This document shows positions 10,772 to 19,195 of a DNA stretch of 64,000 nt, piece by piece (positions within the stretch are counted from its first letter, which is position 1; every line of letters begins with the position of its first letter). Origin of the DNA: Phycisphaerae bacterium. GTDB taxonomy: Bacteria; Planctomycetota; Phycisphaerae; UBA1845. The notes beneath the pieces were generated by a model. That model was not told where the DNA came from. It saw only the letters and a program-made list of their open reading frames with translations, and made no database searches. The stretch lies in the NCBI GenBank assembly GCA_024102815.1, contig JAGFJJ010000031.1, forward strand, positions 62,001 through 126,000, given 5' to 3'. Made by a program: the position numbers and the translations under genes.

Positions 10772-10814
10772 AGGGTGGCATGGCCAAGCTCGCCGCAGGC
10801 GGGCGCCGCCATGC
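10772..10814. repeat. Dispersed GGTGGCATGGCC-type repeat
   Basis: Starts AGGGTGGCATGGCCAAGC and ends GGGCGCCGCCATG. Related copies at 16905-16991 and, inverted, 57886-57937. Intergenic between gltX and the pssA 3' end. Confidence 0.6.
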
Positions 10815-10920
10815 TCCTACGTCGAGCCCGGCCGTGTCCGCCTCTGGTTTGGTAGGTCACGCTATTCGCATGCCCTCCCACTCTTCCGCCCCGATCTTTC
10901 CAGAGCGTCAGCGATCGCCT

Positions 10921-11106
10921 CTTCCTGTTGCCCGTTGCCTGTTCCCACTTCCCCGCCTCGTGCCTTCTTCTTTCTTCCCCTTCGTGGCTCCGTGGCTTCG
11001 TCGCTTCGTGGCTCTCTTCTTCCCGTTGCCCGTTCCTACTTCCCCGCTTCGTGCCTTCTTCTTTCTTCCCCCTTCGTGGCTCCGTGGCTTCGTCGCTTCG
11101 TGGCTA
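10921..11106 (-). repeat. Composite octamer/heptamer repeat, two tandem copies
   Basis: On the minus strand: GCCACGAA-type octamers, a GGGGAAGAAAGAAGG linker, then degenerate GGCAACG/GGCAATA heptamers; the whole unit is duplicated with a ~92-bp period (copies ~10942-11013 and 11034-11105). The first octamer starts four bases after the stop of the minus-strand pssA gene, so the element is in sense orientation at its 3' end. Confidence 0.85.
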
Positions 11107-11109
11107 CTC

Positions 11110-12069
11110 CTACGCCTGCCTCCGCTGCTCGTCACTTGCAGATGCCACCACCTTGACACTCGTCGTCCCCGTCCGCATCTTCCTCGCCAGCATCCACACC
11201 GGACCGCTCGCCCCGTACCACAGCGCCAGCGCCACCAGCGTCGGCGCCTTGAACGAGAAGAACACCGCCACCAGCAGCACGATGGAAAGGAGCTGCCACA
11301 CCGGCGTCCGTCCCAGCAGATAGGCGCGATAGAACCGCCGGTAGGGGATGCGACTCACCATCAGGCACGCCGACGCCACCGCCAGCGCCGGCAGCGCATA
11401 CGCCACGACATGCCGGCCCGTTACCCCGAGCTGATCCTGCAGCAGAATCAGCGAGACCACGATCGCCGCCGCCCCCGGACTCGGCAACCCGCGAAACACC
11501 TTCGGATCGAAATCGACCTCCGCATGCTCCACGTTGTACCGGGCCAGCCGCACCGCCGCGAACGCCACGTACACCGCCGCCGCCAGCCACGATACCCGCC
11601 CCAGCAGGTGTTCGCTGATGGGCGACGGAACGATCGCATCACCCGCCAACTCCTGCGTCATGAACGCGATCATCAGCATCGCCGGCGCTACGCCGCATGT
11701 CACCACGTCCGCCAGCGAATCGAGCTGCCCGCCGAAGTTCGTCGTGCTTCGCGTCGCCCGCGCCACCAGCCCGTCGAACATGTCCAGAATCATCCCCAGC
11801 AGGACCATTCCCGCCCCGACCGACAGGAACGACGGCAGCAGCCGCTCCAGCATCCCGCCCGGAAGTTTCGGCGCGTACCCCGGATGCAACCCCGCACCGA
11901 ACTCATACAACGATCGCAATCCGAAGTAGATCGCCGCGAACCCGCAGATCAGGTTCCCCAGCGTGATCAGCGTCGGAAGAAACGCCAGCGAGCGCAGCCG
12001 CCGCGATCGCCTCCGCACGCGCTCAATACGACGCTTGTCCCGCTCGGTCTGCCGTTGGTCCCGAAGCAT
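11110..12069 (-). CDS. pssA: CDP-diacylglycerol--serine O-phosphatidyltransferase
   Basis: 319 aa integral membrane enzyme that makes phosphatidylserine from CDP-diacylglycerol and serine. The CDP-alcohol phosphotransferase signature D-G-x2-A-R-x8-G-x3-D-x3-D is complete in DGLVAR followed by FGGQLDSLAD. Hydrophobic segments flank it (LITLGNLICGFAAIYFG, and others). Basic N-terminal extension of ~35 residues. Its ATG lies two bases after the psd stop (TAACCATG), so the two steps to phosphatidylethanolamine are co-transcribed and probably translationally coupled. Confidence 0.93.
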   Translation of the reverse strand: MLRDQRQTERDKRRIERVRRRSRRLRSLAFLPTLITLGNLICGFAAIYFGLRSLYEFGAGLHPGYAPKLPGGMLERLLPSFLSVGAGMVLLGMILDMFDGLVARATRSTTNFGGQLDSLADVVTCGVAPAMLMIAFMTQELAGDAIVPSPISEHLLGRVSWLAAAVYVAFAAVRLARYNVEHAEVDFDPKVFRGLPSPGAAAIVVSLILLQDQLGVTGRHVVAYALPALAVASACLMVSRIPYRRFYRAYLLGRTPVWQLLSIVLLVAVFFSFKAPTLVALALWYGASGPVWMLARKMRTGTTSVKVVASASDEQRRQA

Positions 12070-12071
12070 GG

Positions 12072-12749
12072 TTACGCACTCTCCGTCGCGGTGATGGCTT
12101 GCCTCACCATGATGGTCCGGCCGGCGTATACCTGCCGACCGATCGCTACCAGAACTTCGGTCGTTGGCCGCCGCGGAATAATCAACTCCGTCCGCGATCC
12201 GAATTTGATCAGCCCGAACCGCTCCCCGGCCGCCAGTCCGTCACCCACGCCCACGCGACACACGATCCGCCGCGCCACCAACCCCGCCACCTGCCGCACG
12301 ATCACCGGCCCGGGAATGCCCCCCTTTGGCTCCAGCACCAGCGTTACCGCTTCGTTTTGCGCTCCCGATCGCGCATCGCGTGCATCCAGAAACGTCCCCG
12401 GCCTGTGCGCCACCGACCGCACCGTCCCGGCGATCGGCGCCCGGTTGATGTGCACATCGAACAGGCTCAGGAAAATGCCGATCCGCAGCGCCGGCCCTTC
12501 GATTCCTTCGCAGTCTTCGATCTCGGTGATTTCCGTCACCCGGCCGTCCGCTGGCGCGCAGAACTCCCCGTCAACCACCGTCGCCGCTCGCGGCGGGTCG
12601 CGGAAGAATGCCACGATCGCCAGCCACGCAACCACCGGCACGATCGCCGGCGCCCAGTGGACATATCCGATGCCCAGCGCCAAGGCGCCGAGCACCACCC
12701 CGCTTATCAGAATCAGCCCGAGTCCTTCTTTTGCGATTCCCATATCCAA
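12072..12749 (-). CDS. psd: Phosphatidylserine decarboxylase (short form)
   Basis: 225 aa, typical of the short archaeal/actinobacterial-type Psd. Two N-terminal hydrophobic helices, then the catalytic domain: CAPADGRVTE, FLSLFDVHINRAP and the self-cleavage site KFGSRTEL, where chain cleavage at the Gly-Ser bond generates the pyruvoyl cofactor. Produces phosphatidylethanolamine from the product of pssA encoded immediately downstream. ATG 12749 used (MDMGIAKEG). Confidence 0.93.
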   Translation of the reverse strand: MDMGIAKEGLGLILISGVVLGALALGIGYVHWAPAIVPVVAWLAIVAFFRDPPRAATVVDGEFCAPADGRVTEITEIEDCEGIEGPALRIGIFLSLFDVHINRAPIAGTVRSVAHRPGTFLDARDARSGAQNEAVTLVLEPKGGIPGPVIVRQVAGLVARRIVCRVGVGDGLAAGERFGLIKFGSRTELIIPRRPTTEVLVAIGRQVYAGRTIMVRQAITATESA

Positions 12750-13110
12750 CGCTCAACCGGCTGCAACATGAAGCGACCAGGAACATCGTACAGACCCCGC
12801 TTCCATCCTGCGAGCCGTGGCCTTCAGCCCGCGCGGCCCTCCCCGTCGTGTACCACTGCTCTTGAGCGCTTCGTAGGGTGCGTCCCCTGACGCACCTCTT
12901 CCCATCCGCAGGGCACAAGCCATGCGGTTCGCACGCATTCCCTGCATGGCGAGTCGCTGGCGGCACCAACTGCGGTACAATGCTACACGCGAAACGGCTG
13001 CAGCTCGACGGTCACGACGGTGAAGAAATCCGTTCCGCCGGGCACCAACGCTCTCCGGTTCTCGGGCACGACCGATTGAGTCCGCGGCCCAATAGGACAG
13101 GCGTGTTCTT
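12750..13110. other. Divergent intergenic region between psd and 13111 gene
   Basis: 361 bp without a gene. It includes a GGTGCGTCcccTGACGCACC-like pair near 12875-12897 and a GCCATGC / GCATGGC arm pair at about 12919-12948, related to the REP-like palindromes elsewhere. A TACAAT at 12976-12981 could be a -10 box for the plus-strand gene but has no matching -35. Confidence 0.5.
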
Positions 13111-15216
13111 ATGAATGTCGCTGCCAAGCCCGGTATCCCTAAAGCTGGTCCGTCCGACAGGAAGCGAATATACGTCCTGCCTCCGCTGCGCGCGGTGATT
13201 CTAGCTATCCTCTTGGTGGTCGCATGCGGGTTGGCCGGCGCTGGCATCGTTAGCAATAGCCACCCTCTTCAGTTTTTTAACGAGCCGGGCCCGGCTCTTC
13301 AACTGAAAGAAAGCGAGTCGAGCCATGACGTTGATTTCGTCGCCTTCAATGGCGTAGCGATCGTGTATATCTTCTGGTCTCGGCCTGAGAAATGGTCGGA
13401 ATCCGCCAAGATCTCCACTTGGGGGATACCTGCCCTTCTTGAATTCGAGTTCATTGCGAGCCCGCGCAAGCAAATCCAACGTTCCAGTATCGGGATTGGC
13501 CCTCCCTGGAACACTGTGATGTACCCTGATGTACGCTGGCTTTCCGCCGCGTCCTGGGGTGTAACTTCGATTACCGTCCGCCTGCTTCCGCTCGCCGGGC
13601 TGATCGCTGCGATTGCCGGTCTGCTTGCCATTTCGCCGATGAGACGAGCAGCGCGATACTTGCGCGGCCGATGTATCTCTTGCGGGTACCTCCTTTCGCA
13701 TCTTCCGACAGCGCGTTGTCCTGAATGTGGCCTCGACAGTCTGACCAGGCGATTCTCCGCTGTACCCTCGGCGACGGAAGCCACGCTGAGTGGTAAAGGT
13801 CAACGCGCTTGGCGGCATCGGAGAATTACATTTTCGGGTTGGGTTCTCCTTTGTATTGTCGGCCTCGCTACCGTTCTGACCCTTGTTTGCTTCCTTCCCA
13901 AGCAATCGCCAACCCCGGAGAGCGATCTCCGAAGCCGCATCCTGACCCCTGATCCATGCCCGCCAAGCGACAAGAAGGAGCTAGAGCGACTGCTGGCATC
14001 GTATGATGAGATCGTCCCGATGGTCGACAAGGCTCGCGGTCTTGACGTAATCGCTGCATTGGGCGACAAGGCGCGCCAACTTGAGAGCGCTTTGGGCCTT
14101 CTCTCAAACTGCGGACCGGAAGCCGAACAAGCAAGAGCCGACTCGGCGAAGCTCGCGGCTAGAGCCTTCATCGAATCTAGCCGTATGGCCGAGACACAAA
14201 GTGACTATAAGCTCGTCCTGGATAAGGCCATCGCCGTTTGTGATGATGCAAAAAGGGTCTTTGGCGTTGGGCACGAGGCTGATTGGTATTACTGTCTTTG
14301 CAGGGCGCATTACTTGCGCAACAAAGAGAATGATCTTGCTCTGGCGGAAGAATATTGTCACCGTGCAAGACTGGCGAACCCGGAAAACCTTGAGATTATC
14401 CTGGCGTCGGCGACCGTCTCGGCACTCAAGGGAGATGTCGTGCCGGCCCACGAATTACTGAAATCGACCTTGGCACGGGTGTATGCCAGCGCTGGGTCCG
14501 GCGAAAATCGCGATGCTCGGTCGCTCGCGCAGCTCCGTCGTATGTATGCCACTATGGAAGCCGCACTTTCTATGAACGGTGCAATCCCGCCTGGTGCGCT
14601 TGCAGCATTCTGGATCGGGAACTGGCCGATCCCCGAAGATTCGCGGACGGTACTCACTGTAGCCCGGTTTTTTCTCCTGACGGGAAACTACCGTCAGGCT
14701 TGTGGATGGGGGCGCGGGGCATACGCACAACGCGGTTCGACTGATCCTCGGCCATGGCGAGTGATTGCCTTGGCCCTCTTGGGCCAGGTGTTGGACGAGA
14801 AGCCAGCGAATTTGACCAGACACCCTGAGCAATTCTGCTACATGAGGAACGACACTTGCCGAGGGACGGTAGCGCAGCTCTATGGAAACGCGCTGCGCGC
14901 CGCAGAGTGCACAATTCAATTCGGGGACAGGCACTGTTCAATCTACTTTGCGAGATCGATTCTTCTTTCGATGGCAGATAAGGAAGAAGGTGGTTCGTCT
15001 TCTGAGACTGCGCAACGAGACTTTGAGGAGGGGCTGCGCTTGCTCTCAGAAATGAAGTGGTACGACGTGGAGACGCCTGTTGACGCCAGCCATGCGATTC
15101 AACGCCTGACTTTCAATGCCGATTATGATATGCTCTGGTTTGATACTTGGTCGGAACTGACAGAGTTGTGCAGGACCGCGGAAAGCTACTTGCCAGACTC
15201 CGGCCGCTGTCCTTGA
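13111..15216 (+). CDS. Membrane protein with zinc ribbon and helical repeats
   Basis: 701 aa, function unknown. A first membrane segment (ILAILLVVACGLAGAGI, ~residues 31-50) and an extracytoplasmic region are followed by a second hydrophobic stretch (LLPLAGLIAAIAGLLAI). A zinc ribbon CISCGY...RCPECG (~residues 190-210) comes next, then another helix (WVLLCIVGLATVLTLVCFL) and a ~420-residue C-terminal part. That part reads as helical TPR-like repeats (YYLCRAHYLRNKENDLALAEE-like unit around residue 400). The ribbon is shared with two other proteins in this window. Start ATG 13111. Confidence 0.75.
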   Translation: MNVAAKPGIPKAGPSDRKRIYVLPPLRAVILAILLVVACGLAGAGIVSNSHPLQFFNEPGPALQLKESESSHDVDFVAFNGVAIVYIFWSRPEKWSESAKISTWGIPALLEFEFIASPRKQIQRSSIGIGPPWNTVMYPDVRWLSAASWGVTSITVRLLPLAGLIAAIAGLLAISPMRRAARYLRGRCISCGYLLSHLPTARCPECGLDSLTRRFSAVPSATEATLSGKGQRAWRHRRITFSGWVLLCIVGLATVLTLVCFLPKQSPTPESDLRSRILTPDPCPPSDKKELERLLASYDEIVPMVDKARGLDVIAALGDKARQLESALGLLSNCGPEAEQARADSAKLAARAFIESSRMAETQSDYKLVLDKAIAVCDDAKRVFGVGHEADWYYCLCRAHYLRNKENDLALAEEYCHRARLANPENLEIILASATVSALKGDVVPAHELLKSTLARVYASAGSGENRDARSLAQLRRMYATMEAALSMNGAIPPGALAAFWIGNWPIPEDSRTVLTVARFFLLTGNYRQACGWGRGAYAQRGSTDPRPWRVIALALLGQVLDEKPANLTRHPEQFCYMRNDTCRGTVAQLYGNALRAAECTIQFGDRHCSIYFARSILLSMADKEEGGSSSETAQRDFEEGLRLLSEMKWYDVETPVDASHAIQRLTFNADYDMLWFDTWSELTELCRTAESYLPDSGRCP

Positions 15217-15280
15217 AAATGCACTGCGGAGACGATTTAATCCTCTGCGGTACGTCCCCTGGCACACCACTTCTGATCTT

Positions 15281-15346
15281 CTCCTTCGTGGCTCGTGGCT
15301 CCGTCGCTTCGTAGCTGCTTCTTCATTGCCGGCGAAAGCCGGAATT
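15281..15346 (-). repeat. Octamer repeat and a CCGGAAT-type inverted repeat
   Basis: 15281-15325 is a minus-oriented run of GCCACGAA-type octamers without the heptamer part. 15329-15346 carries CCGGCGAAAGCCGGAAT, a short inverted repeat found again near 26878 and 38966. Located in the gap between two convergent genes. Confidence 0.7.
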
Positions 15347-15388
15347 CAGGGTCCACCGCGCCGACCATCTTCCCGAACGCAATAAGAA

Positions 15389-15417
15389 ACCCCGGCCGCG
15401 CCTCGCGCCACCGGGGT
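15389..15417 (-). terminator. Intrinsic terminator of the 15470-16084 gene
   Basis: Read on the minus strand: ACCCCGG, a GC-rich loop that can pair further, CCGGGGT, then TTCTTATT. It lies ~50 nt past the stop of the minus-strand gene. Confidence 0.6.
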
Positions 15418-15469
15418 CTCCCAGGAGGAAACTGATTTTTTCACTTCGAGCCCTTACGGCTCGTTCAGC

Positions 15470-16084
15470 CTACCGGCCCTTATCGATCGCCACCTTCAGC
15501 CCGAATCCCGGGCGGGCAACCCGCAGGTCTCCGCGATAGTGCCGATCCCGCAGAACACCAGGAGCAGTCCTCACAACCGTGGTTCCGCAACCCCGACCGC
15601 CGTACGGCGTGATCACCGGACCGTAGATCGGCTTGTGGATCACCGGCTTGCACACCGTGTCATAGACCGTCTCGTAGTACCCCGCGCGAACCAGCACGCG
15701 CTCACTGCGAATCTCAGTCCGTGCCGGCCGGATGACCCGCTCTCGCCACTCGTATCCGATCACCCGCCCGCGGTGCGAGTACACCGGCACACGCTCCCGA
15801 ACGACTTCAGCGGGCAGATTCACCACGACGTCCCGCAACTCGTACACCGGCTCGCGCCATACGCTGTGGGGAACCGTCGCGCATCCGCTGGAGATTCCGA
15901 CCCTCGGCAACGCCGCAGCGCCATCGCCGACGACCACCCGCCCCGCGAAGTGGCCATTCGCTCCGCCGATCGAAACCGCCCAGTCATTCGCCTTCGCGTT
16001 TCCCGTCATTCCCGCGGCCGCAACCATGCCAAACAAACCCGCCGCAACCTTCGCCGTCATCCCAGTGCAAGTACAGTTCCTCAT
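15470..16084 (-). CDS. Hypothetical secreted protein
   Basis: 204 aa with a clear signal peptide (VAAGLFGMVAAAGMTGNAKA, cleavage near residue 32). The mature part is basic and rich in Val, Arg and Tyr, with paired repeats such as VVREPVYELRD / RERVPVYSHRGR and YYETVYDTVCKPVIHKPIYG; no known family is recognised. The start at 16084 is preferred over the ATG at 16138 because AAGGAG lies 8 nt upstream and the signal peptide then begins immediately (MRNCTCTGM). Monocistronic with its own terminator. Confidence 0.75.
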   Translation of the reverse strand: MRNCTCTGMTAKVAAGLFGMVAAAGMTGNAKANDWAVSIGGANGHFAGRVVVGDGAAALPRVGISSGCATVPHSVWREPVYELRDVVVNLPAEVVRERVPVYSHRGRVIGYEWRERVIRPARTEIRSERVLVRAGYYETVYDTVCKPVIHKPIYGPVITPYGGRGCGTTVVRTAPGVLRDRHYRGDLRVARPGFGLKVAIDKGR

Positions 16085-16351
16085 GGCTTTCTCCTTTACA
16101 TCCGTCCGCATCATGCGGCACGTCGCAATAGTTGACATTCGTTAAATGTCTCGGTTAGAGAAAAACTTTCTTCCGTGAAAGACGCCGTTTTCCGGTCCAA
16201 AAACGCGGTTTCCATTGGAATGAGTGTCCGATATCGAACGTATGTCCGCCGAATGGCGAGTGGTTCGGCCGGGCGCTAGCATCTCCACAACGCTCGCCGC
16301 AAGGCGATTTCGTCGTAGACCCGAAGTCCGATCGGAGGGAGTTCCGGCCAG

Positions 16352-16867
16352 ATGCAATCGACCCTGACTTCGACGGAAGGAAACCGAGTGTCTTTTCACG
16401 ACGGCCGGTCGCCGGGCGGCCGAGGCTACGAATTGCGTACCGAGCAGTGGCTACCGCGCCCCCTGAGCGAGGTGTTCGATTTCTTCGCCGACGCGGGCAA
16501 CCTCCAGATTCTCACGCCAGACTGGCTCGACTTCTCCATCCTAACACCTCGGCCCGTCGATATGCGAATCGGCGCTCTCATCGATTACAGGCTCCGTCTG
16601 CGCAAAATCCCGGTTCGATGGCAGAGCGAGATTACCGCCTGGGACCCGCCGCACCGCTTCATCGATGAGCAGCGCCGCGGTCCCTACAAGTATTGGATCC
16701 ACGAGCACACCTTCGCCGAGAAGGACGGCGGAACCGCCGTTCGCGACCACGTCCGCTACGACGTCCCCGGCGGCGCCCTCATTCACCGCACGATGGTCGG
16801 TCCCGACCTCCGCAGAATCTTCCGCTACCGGCAGGAGAAACTTGCCGCGTTGTTTGGTGCGAAATAG
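16352..16867 (+). CDS. SRPBCC family ligand-binding protein
   Basis: 171 aa START/Bet v1-like fold protein of the cell-division-inhibitor/polyketide-cyclase-like branch. Visible landmarks: YELRTEQWLPRPLSEVFDFF, NLQILTPDWLDFSIL, GALIDYRLRLRKIPVRWQSE, YKYWIHEHTF and GGTAVRDHVRYDVPGG. The ligand is unknown. ATG 16352 follows GGAGGGAG; GTG 16388 with AAGG upstream is an alternative that would drop the 12 residues outside the domain. Divergent from the secreted-protein gene; 268 bp lie between them. Confidence 0.85.
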   Translation: MQSTLTSTEGNRVSFHDGRSPGGRGYELRTEQWLPRPLSEVFDFFADAGNLQILTPDWLDFSILTPRPVDMRIGALIDYRLRLRKIPVRWQSEITAWDPPHRFIDEQRRGPYKYWIHEHTFAEKDGGTAVRDHVRYDVPGGALIHRTMVGPDLRRIFRYRQEKLAALFGAK

Positions 16868-16904
16868 GCCGGCCTGGTGCGACGGCGCACTCAAACCGAC
16901 GGGT

Positions 16905-16991
16905 TGGGTGCCATGCTCAAGCCCGGCGTAGCCGGGCGCCGGCATGTCTTCCGTGGCACATGGCGGCGCTTCGTTTGGCCATGCCACCCCA
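16905..16991. repeat. Dispersed GGTGGCATGGCC-type repeat
   Basis: Contains CCCGGCGTAGCCGGGCGCC and ends TTTGGCCATGCCACCCC, the inverse of the motif at 10772. Sits in the convergent gap between the SRPBCC gene and folD. Confidence 0.6.
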
Positions 16992-17012
16992 AGAATAGGC
17001 TGCGTCGGAGCA

Positions 17013-17876
17013 CTAGAGTATCAGCCCCAACTGCGCCGCCGCCGCGTCTGCGGTGTGATCCATCAGCTCCGCAATCGTCATCGGCCCGACGCCGCCCGGA
17101 ACCGGCGTGATCAACGACACCCGCTCCAGCGCCGCTTCGAAATCGACGTCGCCCACGTTGCCTTCGTTGTAGCCCGCGTCGACCACCACCGCGCCCGGCC
17201 GCAGCCAGTCGCCCTGGACGAACCGCGGATGTCCCACCGCCGCGATCACCACGTCCGCGCCGCGAACGATGCCCGGCAGGTTCCGCGTTCTCGAGTGGCA
17301 GAGCGTCACCGTCGCGTGGGCGTTGACCAGCATCGACGCCATCGGCCGGCCCAGGATCGGACTTCGCCCCAACACAACCGCCTGCGCCCCGTCCAGCGGC
17401 ACGTTGTACGCCCGCAGCAGCCGCATGATCCCCGCCGGCGTGCACGGAACGAACGCCGGCATTCCCAGGATCACCCGCCCCAGTGTCGCCGACGTGACAC
17501 CATCCACGTCCTTCGCGGGCGCGATCGCCTCGAACACCGCCCGCCGATCGAGCGGCGCCGGCACCGGGTGCTGCACGAGAATGCCGTGCACGGCCGGGTC
17601 CGCCCCCAGCTTCTCCACCTCCGCCACCAGCGCGGCCGTCCCGATGCTCGGCTCGAATTCCAGCCGCCGCGGCGTCATCCCCACGTCCAGGCAGCGCTTC
17701 CGCTTCATCCGCGTGTACATGACCGACGCCGGGTCGTTTCCCACCAGCACCGTCGCCAGACACGGCACCGCGCCCGAGGCAGCCTGGATCCGCTCGACCT
17801 TGGCCTTAACCTCTTCGAGCACCCGCCGGGCCAGCTTCCGCCCGTCCATGATTTTCGCGCTCTGTTCGTAAGACAT
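17013..17876 (-). CDS. folD: Bifunctional methylenetetrahydrofolate dehydrogenase / methenyl-THF cyclohydrolase
   Basis: 287 aa cytosolic enzyme interconverting 5,10-methylene-, methenyl- and 10-formyl-tetrahydrofolate with NADP. The catalytic Tyr54/Lys58 pair is in SVMYTRMKRKRC. Other landmarks are HGILVQHPVP, the DVDG loop, PCTPAGIMRLL, the nucleotide-binding GRSPILGRPMASML and PVPGGVGPMT near the C-terminus. Start ATG 17876; no strong ribosome site is visible. Confidence 0.95.
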   Translation of the reverse strand: MSYEQSAKIMDGRKLARRVLEEVKAKVERIQAASGAVPCLATVLVGNDPASVMYTRMKRKRCLDVGMTPRRLEFEPSIGTAALVAEVEKLGADPAVHGILVQHPVPAPLDRRAVFEAIAPAKDVDGVTSATLGRVILGMPAFVPCTPAGIMRLLRAYNVPLDGAQAVVLGRSPILGRPMASMLVNAHATVTLCHSRTRNLPGIVRGADVVIAAVGHPRFVQGDWLRPGAVVVDAGYNEGNVGDVDFEAALERVSLITPVPGGVGPMTIAELMDHTADAAAAQLGLIL

Positions 17877-17989
17877 ACCCGCAGCATATCGCCGCGACGA
17901 GTTGCCGGGAAACCGAGTTAGAAGGGCGCCCCAAAAGAGATCTCGATTTCAGGCTGAAATTTCTTGGAATAAAGTCGTTGTCTTGTGAC

Positions 17990-18018
17990 TTGACTTATTT
18001 GTCCGTATTGGATATTAG
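17990..18018 (+). promoter_or_regulatory. Candidate promoter of the AHSA1-YCII gene
   Basis: TTGACT, 17-bp spacer, TATTAG, in an AT-rich stretch unlike the surrounding DNA and 120 bp before the GTG start at 18139. Confidence 0.5.
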
Positions 18019-18138
18019 TTGAGCGTTCGATTGAAAAAGTAAGCGAAAAACGAATAATTGTGTAATCAGTGAAATCGGAGGTGTCCAGTGGATCGGGTTT
18101 ATCGGGCCGAAAACAGGGTGTATTCGAAGGAGTTCAAC

Positions 18139-19032
18139 GTGGCGAAACTCGGGTTCGGGAGGCGCGTGGCGACCGCGGCGCTGGCGGCGGCGCTGGTATC
18201 GGGATGGATGGGAGGAGCGGCGATGGGCGGCGAGGGTGAGCGGATGATCCGGAAGGAAATCGTGGTCAACGCGACCCCCGCCAAGGCCTGGTGGATGTGG
18301 AGCACGAGTGACGGCGTCATGGCACTTTCGCCCCCGAAGGCGAAGATCGATCTGCGCGTCGGCGGAATGTACGAATGGTACTTCGTCCCGGACGCGCCGG
18401 AAGGGCAGCGCGGCTCGGAAGGCTGCACGATCCTGAGCTACATTCCCGAGAAGATGATCGCCTTTACCTGGAACGCGCCGCCTTCGATCAAGGCCCTGCG
18501 CGACGCGCAGGCCCGGACGCAGGTCATCGTCGAGTTCGAGCCGATCGAGGCCGGCCGCACGCTGGTCCGGCTCACGCAACTGGGCTTCGGAACCGGGGCC
18601 GACTGGGATGCGTACTACGCTTACTTCGACAGGGCCTGGGGACACGTTCTGGGCAATATGGAGAAGCACTTCCAGAAAGACGGCGACTCGGCCGGCAAGA
18701 GCAAGTACATCTACTTCATCAGCCCGTCCCGGCCGGGCTTCATGCAGCAGCCAACCAAGGAGGAACAGCGGCTTGTCGGGGAGCACTACCAGTATCTGAA
18801 GAACTTGTTCGAGGAGGGCGTGGTTCAATTCGCGGGCAGGGCGATGGACCCGGCCGTGCTGCCCACGGGCGTGGAGCACGGCGTGATTTTCGAAGTGCCC
18901 GCGTGCGGGATCATCGTCTTCGAGGCGGATAGCCTGGAAGCGGCGCGGGGCATCATGGAGAACGATCCGGCGGTCAAGGCCGGGGTGTTCAAGGGGAAGG
19001 CGTTCTCGTTCGGGCTGGCATTCGATAAGTGA
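18139..19032 (+). CDS. Exported AHSA1-type SRPBCC domain fused to YCII-related domain
   Basis: 297 aa. A signal peptide (VATAALAAALVSGWMGGAAMG) precedes an AHSA1/activator-of-Hsp90-like START domain: IRKEIVVNATPAKAWWMW, GGMYEWYF, MIAFTWNAPPSI and TLVRLTQLGFG. From residue ~190 a YCII-like dimeric ferredoxin-fold domain follows, with VVQFAGRAMDPA, GIIVFEADSLEAARGIMEND and VFKGKAFSFGLAF. Both folds are usually separate cytosolic proteins, so the exported fusion is unusual. GTG 18139 is chosen: AAGGAG lies six bases upstream and the signal peptide then starts at once. Role unknown. Confidence 0.82.
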   Translation: MAKLGFGRRVATAALAAALVSGWMGGAAMGGEGERMIRKEIVVNATPAKAWWMWSTSDGVMALSPPKAKIDLRVGGMYEWYFVPDAPEGQRGSEGCTILSYIPEKMIAFTWNAPPSIKALRDAQARTQVIVEFEPIEAGRTLVRLTQLGFGTGADWDAYYAYFDRAWGHVLGNMEKHFQKDGDSAGKSKYIYFISPSRPGFMQQPTKEEQRLVGEHYQYLKNLFEEGVVQFAGRAMDPAVLPTGVEHGVIFEVPACGIIVFEADSLEAARGIMENDPAVKAGVFKGKAFSFGLAFDK

Positions 19033-19188
19033 AGAAGCCACGAAGGCACGAAGCCACGAAGCCACGGAGGGGAAGGAGAGAGGCATTAGGCAATAGGCAT
19101 TAGGCAATAGGCAATAGCAACAGGCAATGGGCAATGGGAAGGGGCGGAAGAGAGGCAATAGGCAACAGGCAATGGGCAATAGGAAGAA
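19033..19188 (+). repeat. Composite octamer/heptamer repeat
   Basis: Starts one base after the preceding stop: four GCCACGAA-type octamers, GGGGAAGGAGAGAGG, then about fifteen GGCAATA/GGCATTA/GGCAATG-type heptamers in two blocks. It ends at the start region of the first tandem lipoprotein gene. Confidence 0.9.
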
Positions 19189-19195
19189 AGATCCG

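Noticed and set aside
19081..19188. CRISPR array
   Set aside because: The repeats are contiguous heptamers with no unique spacers, and no cas genes are present.
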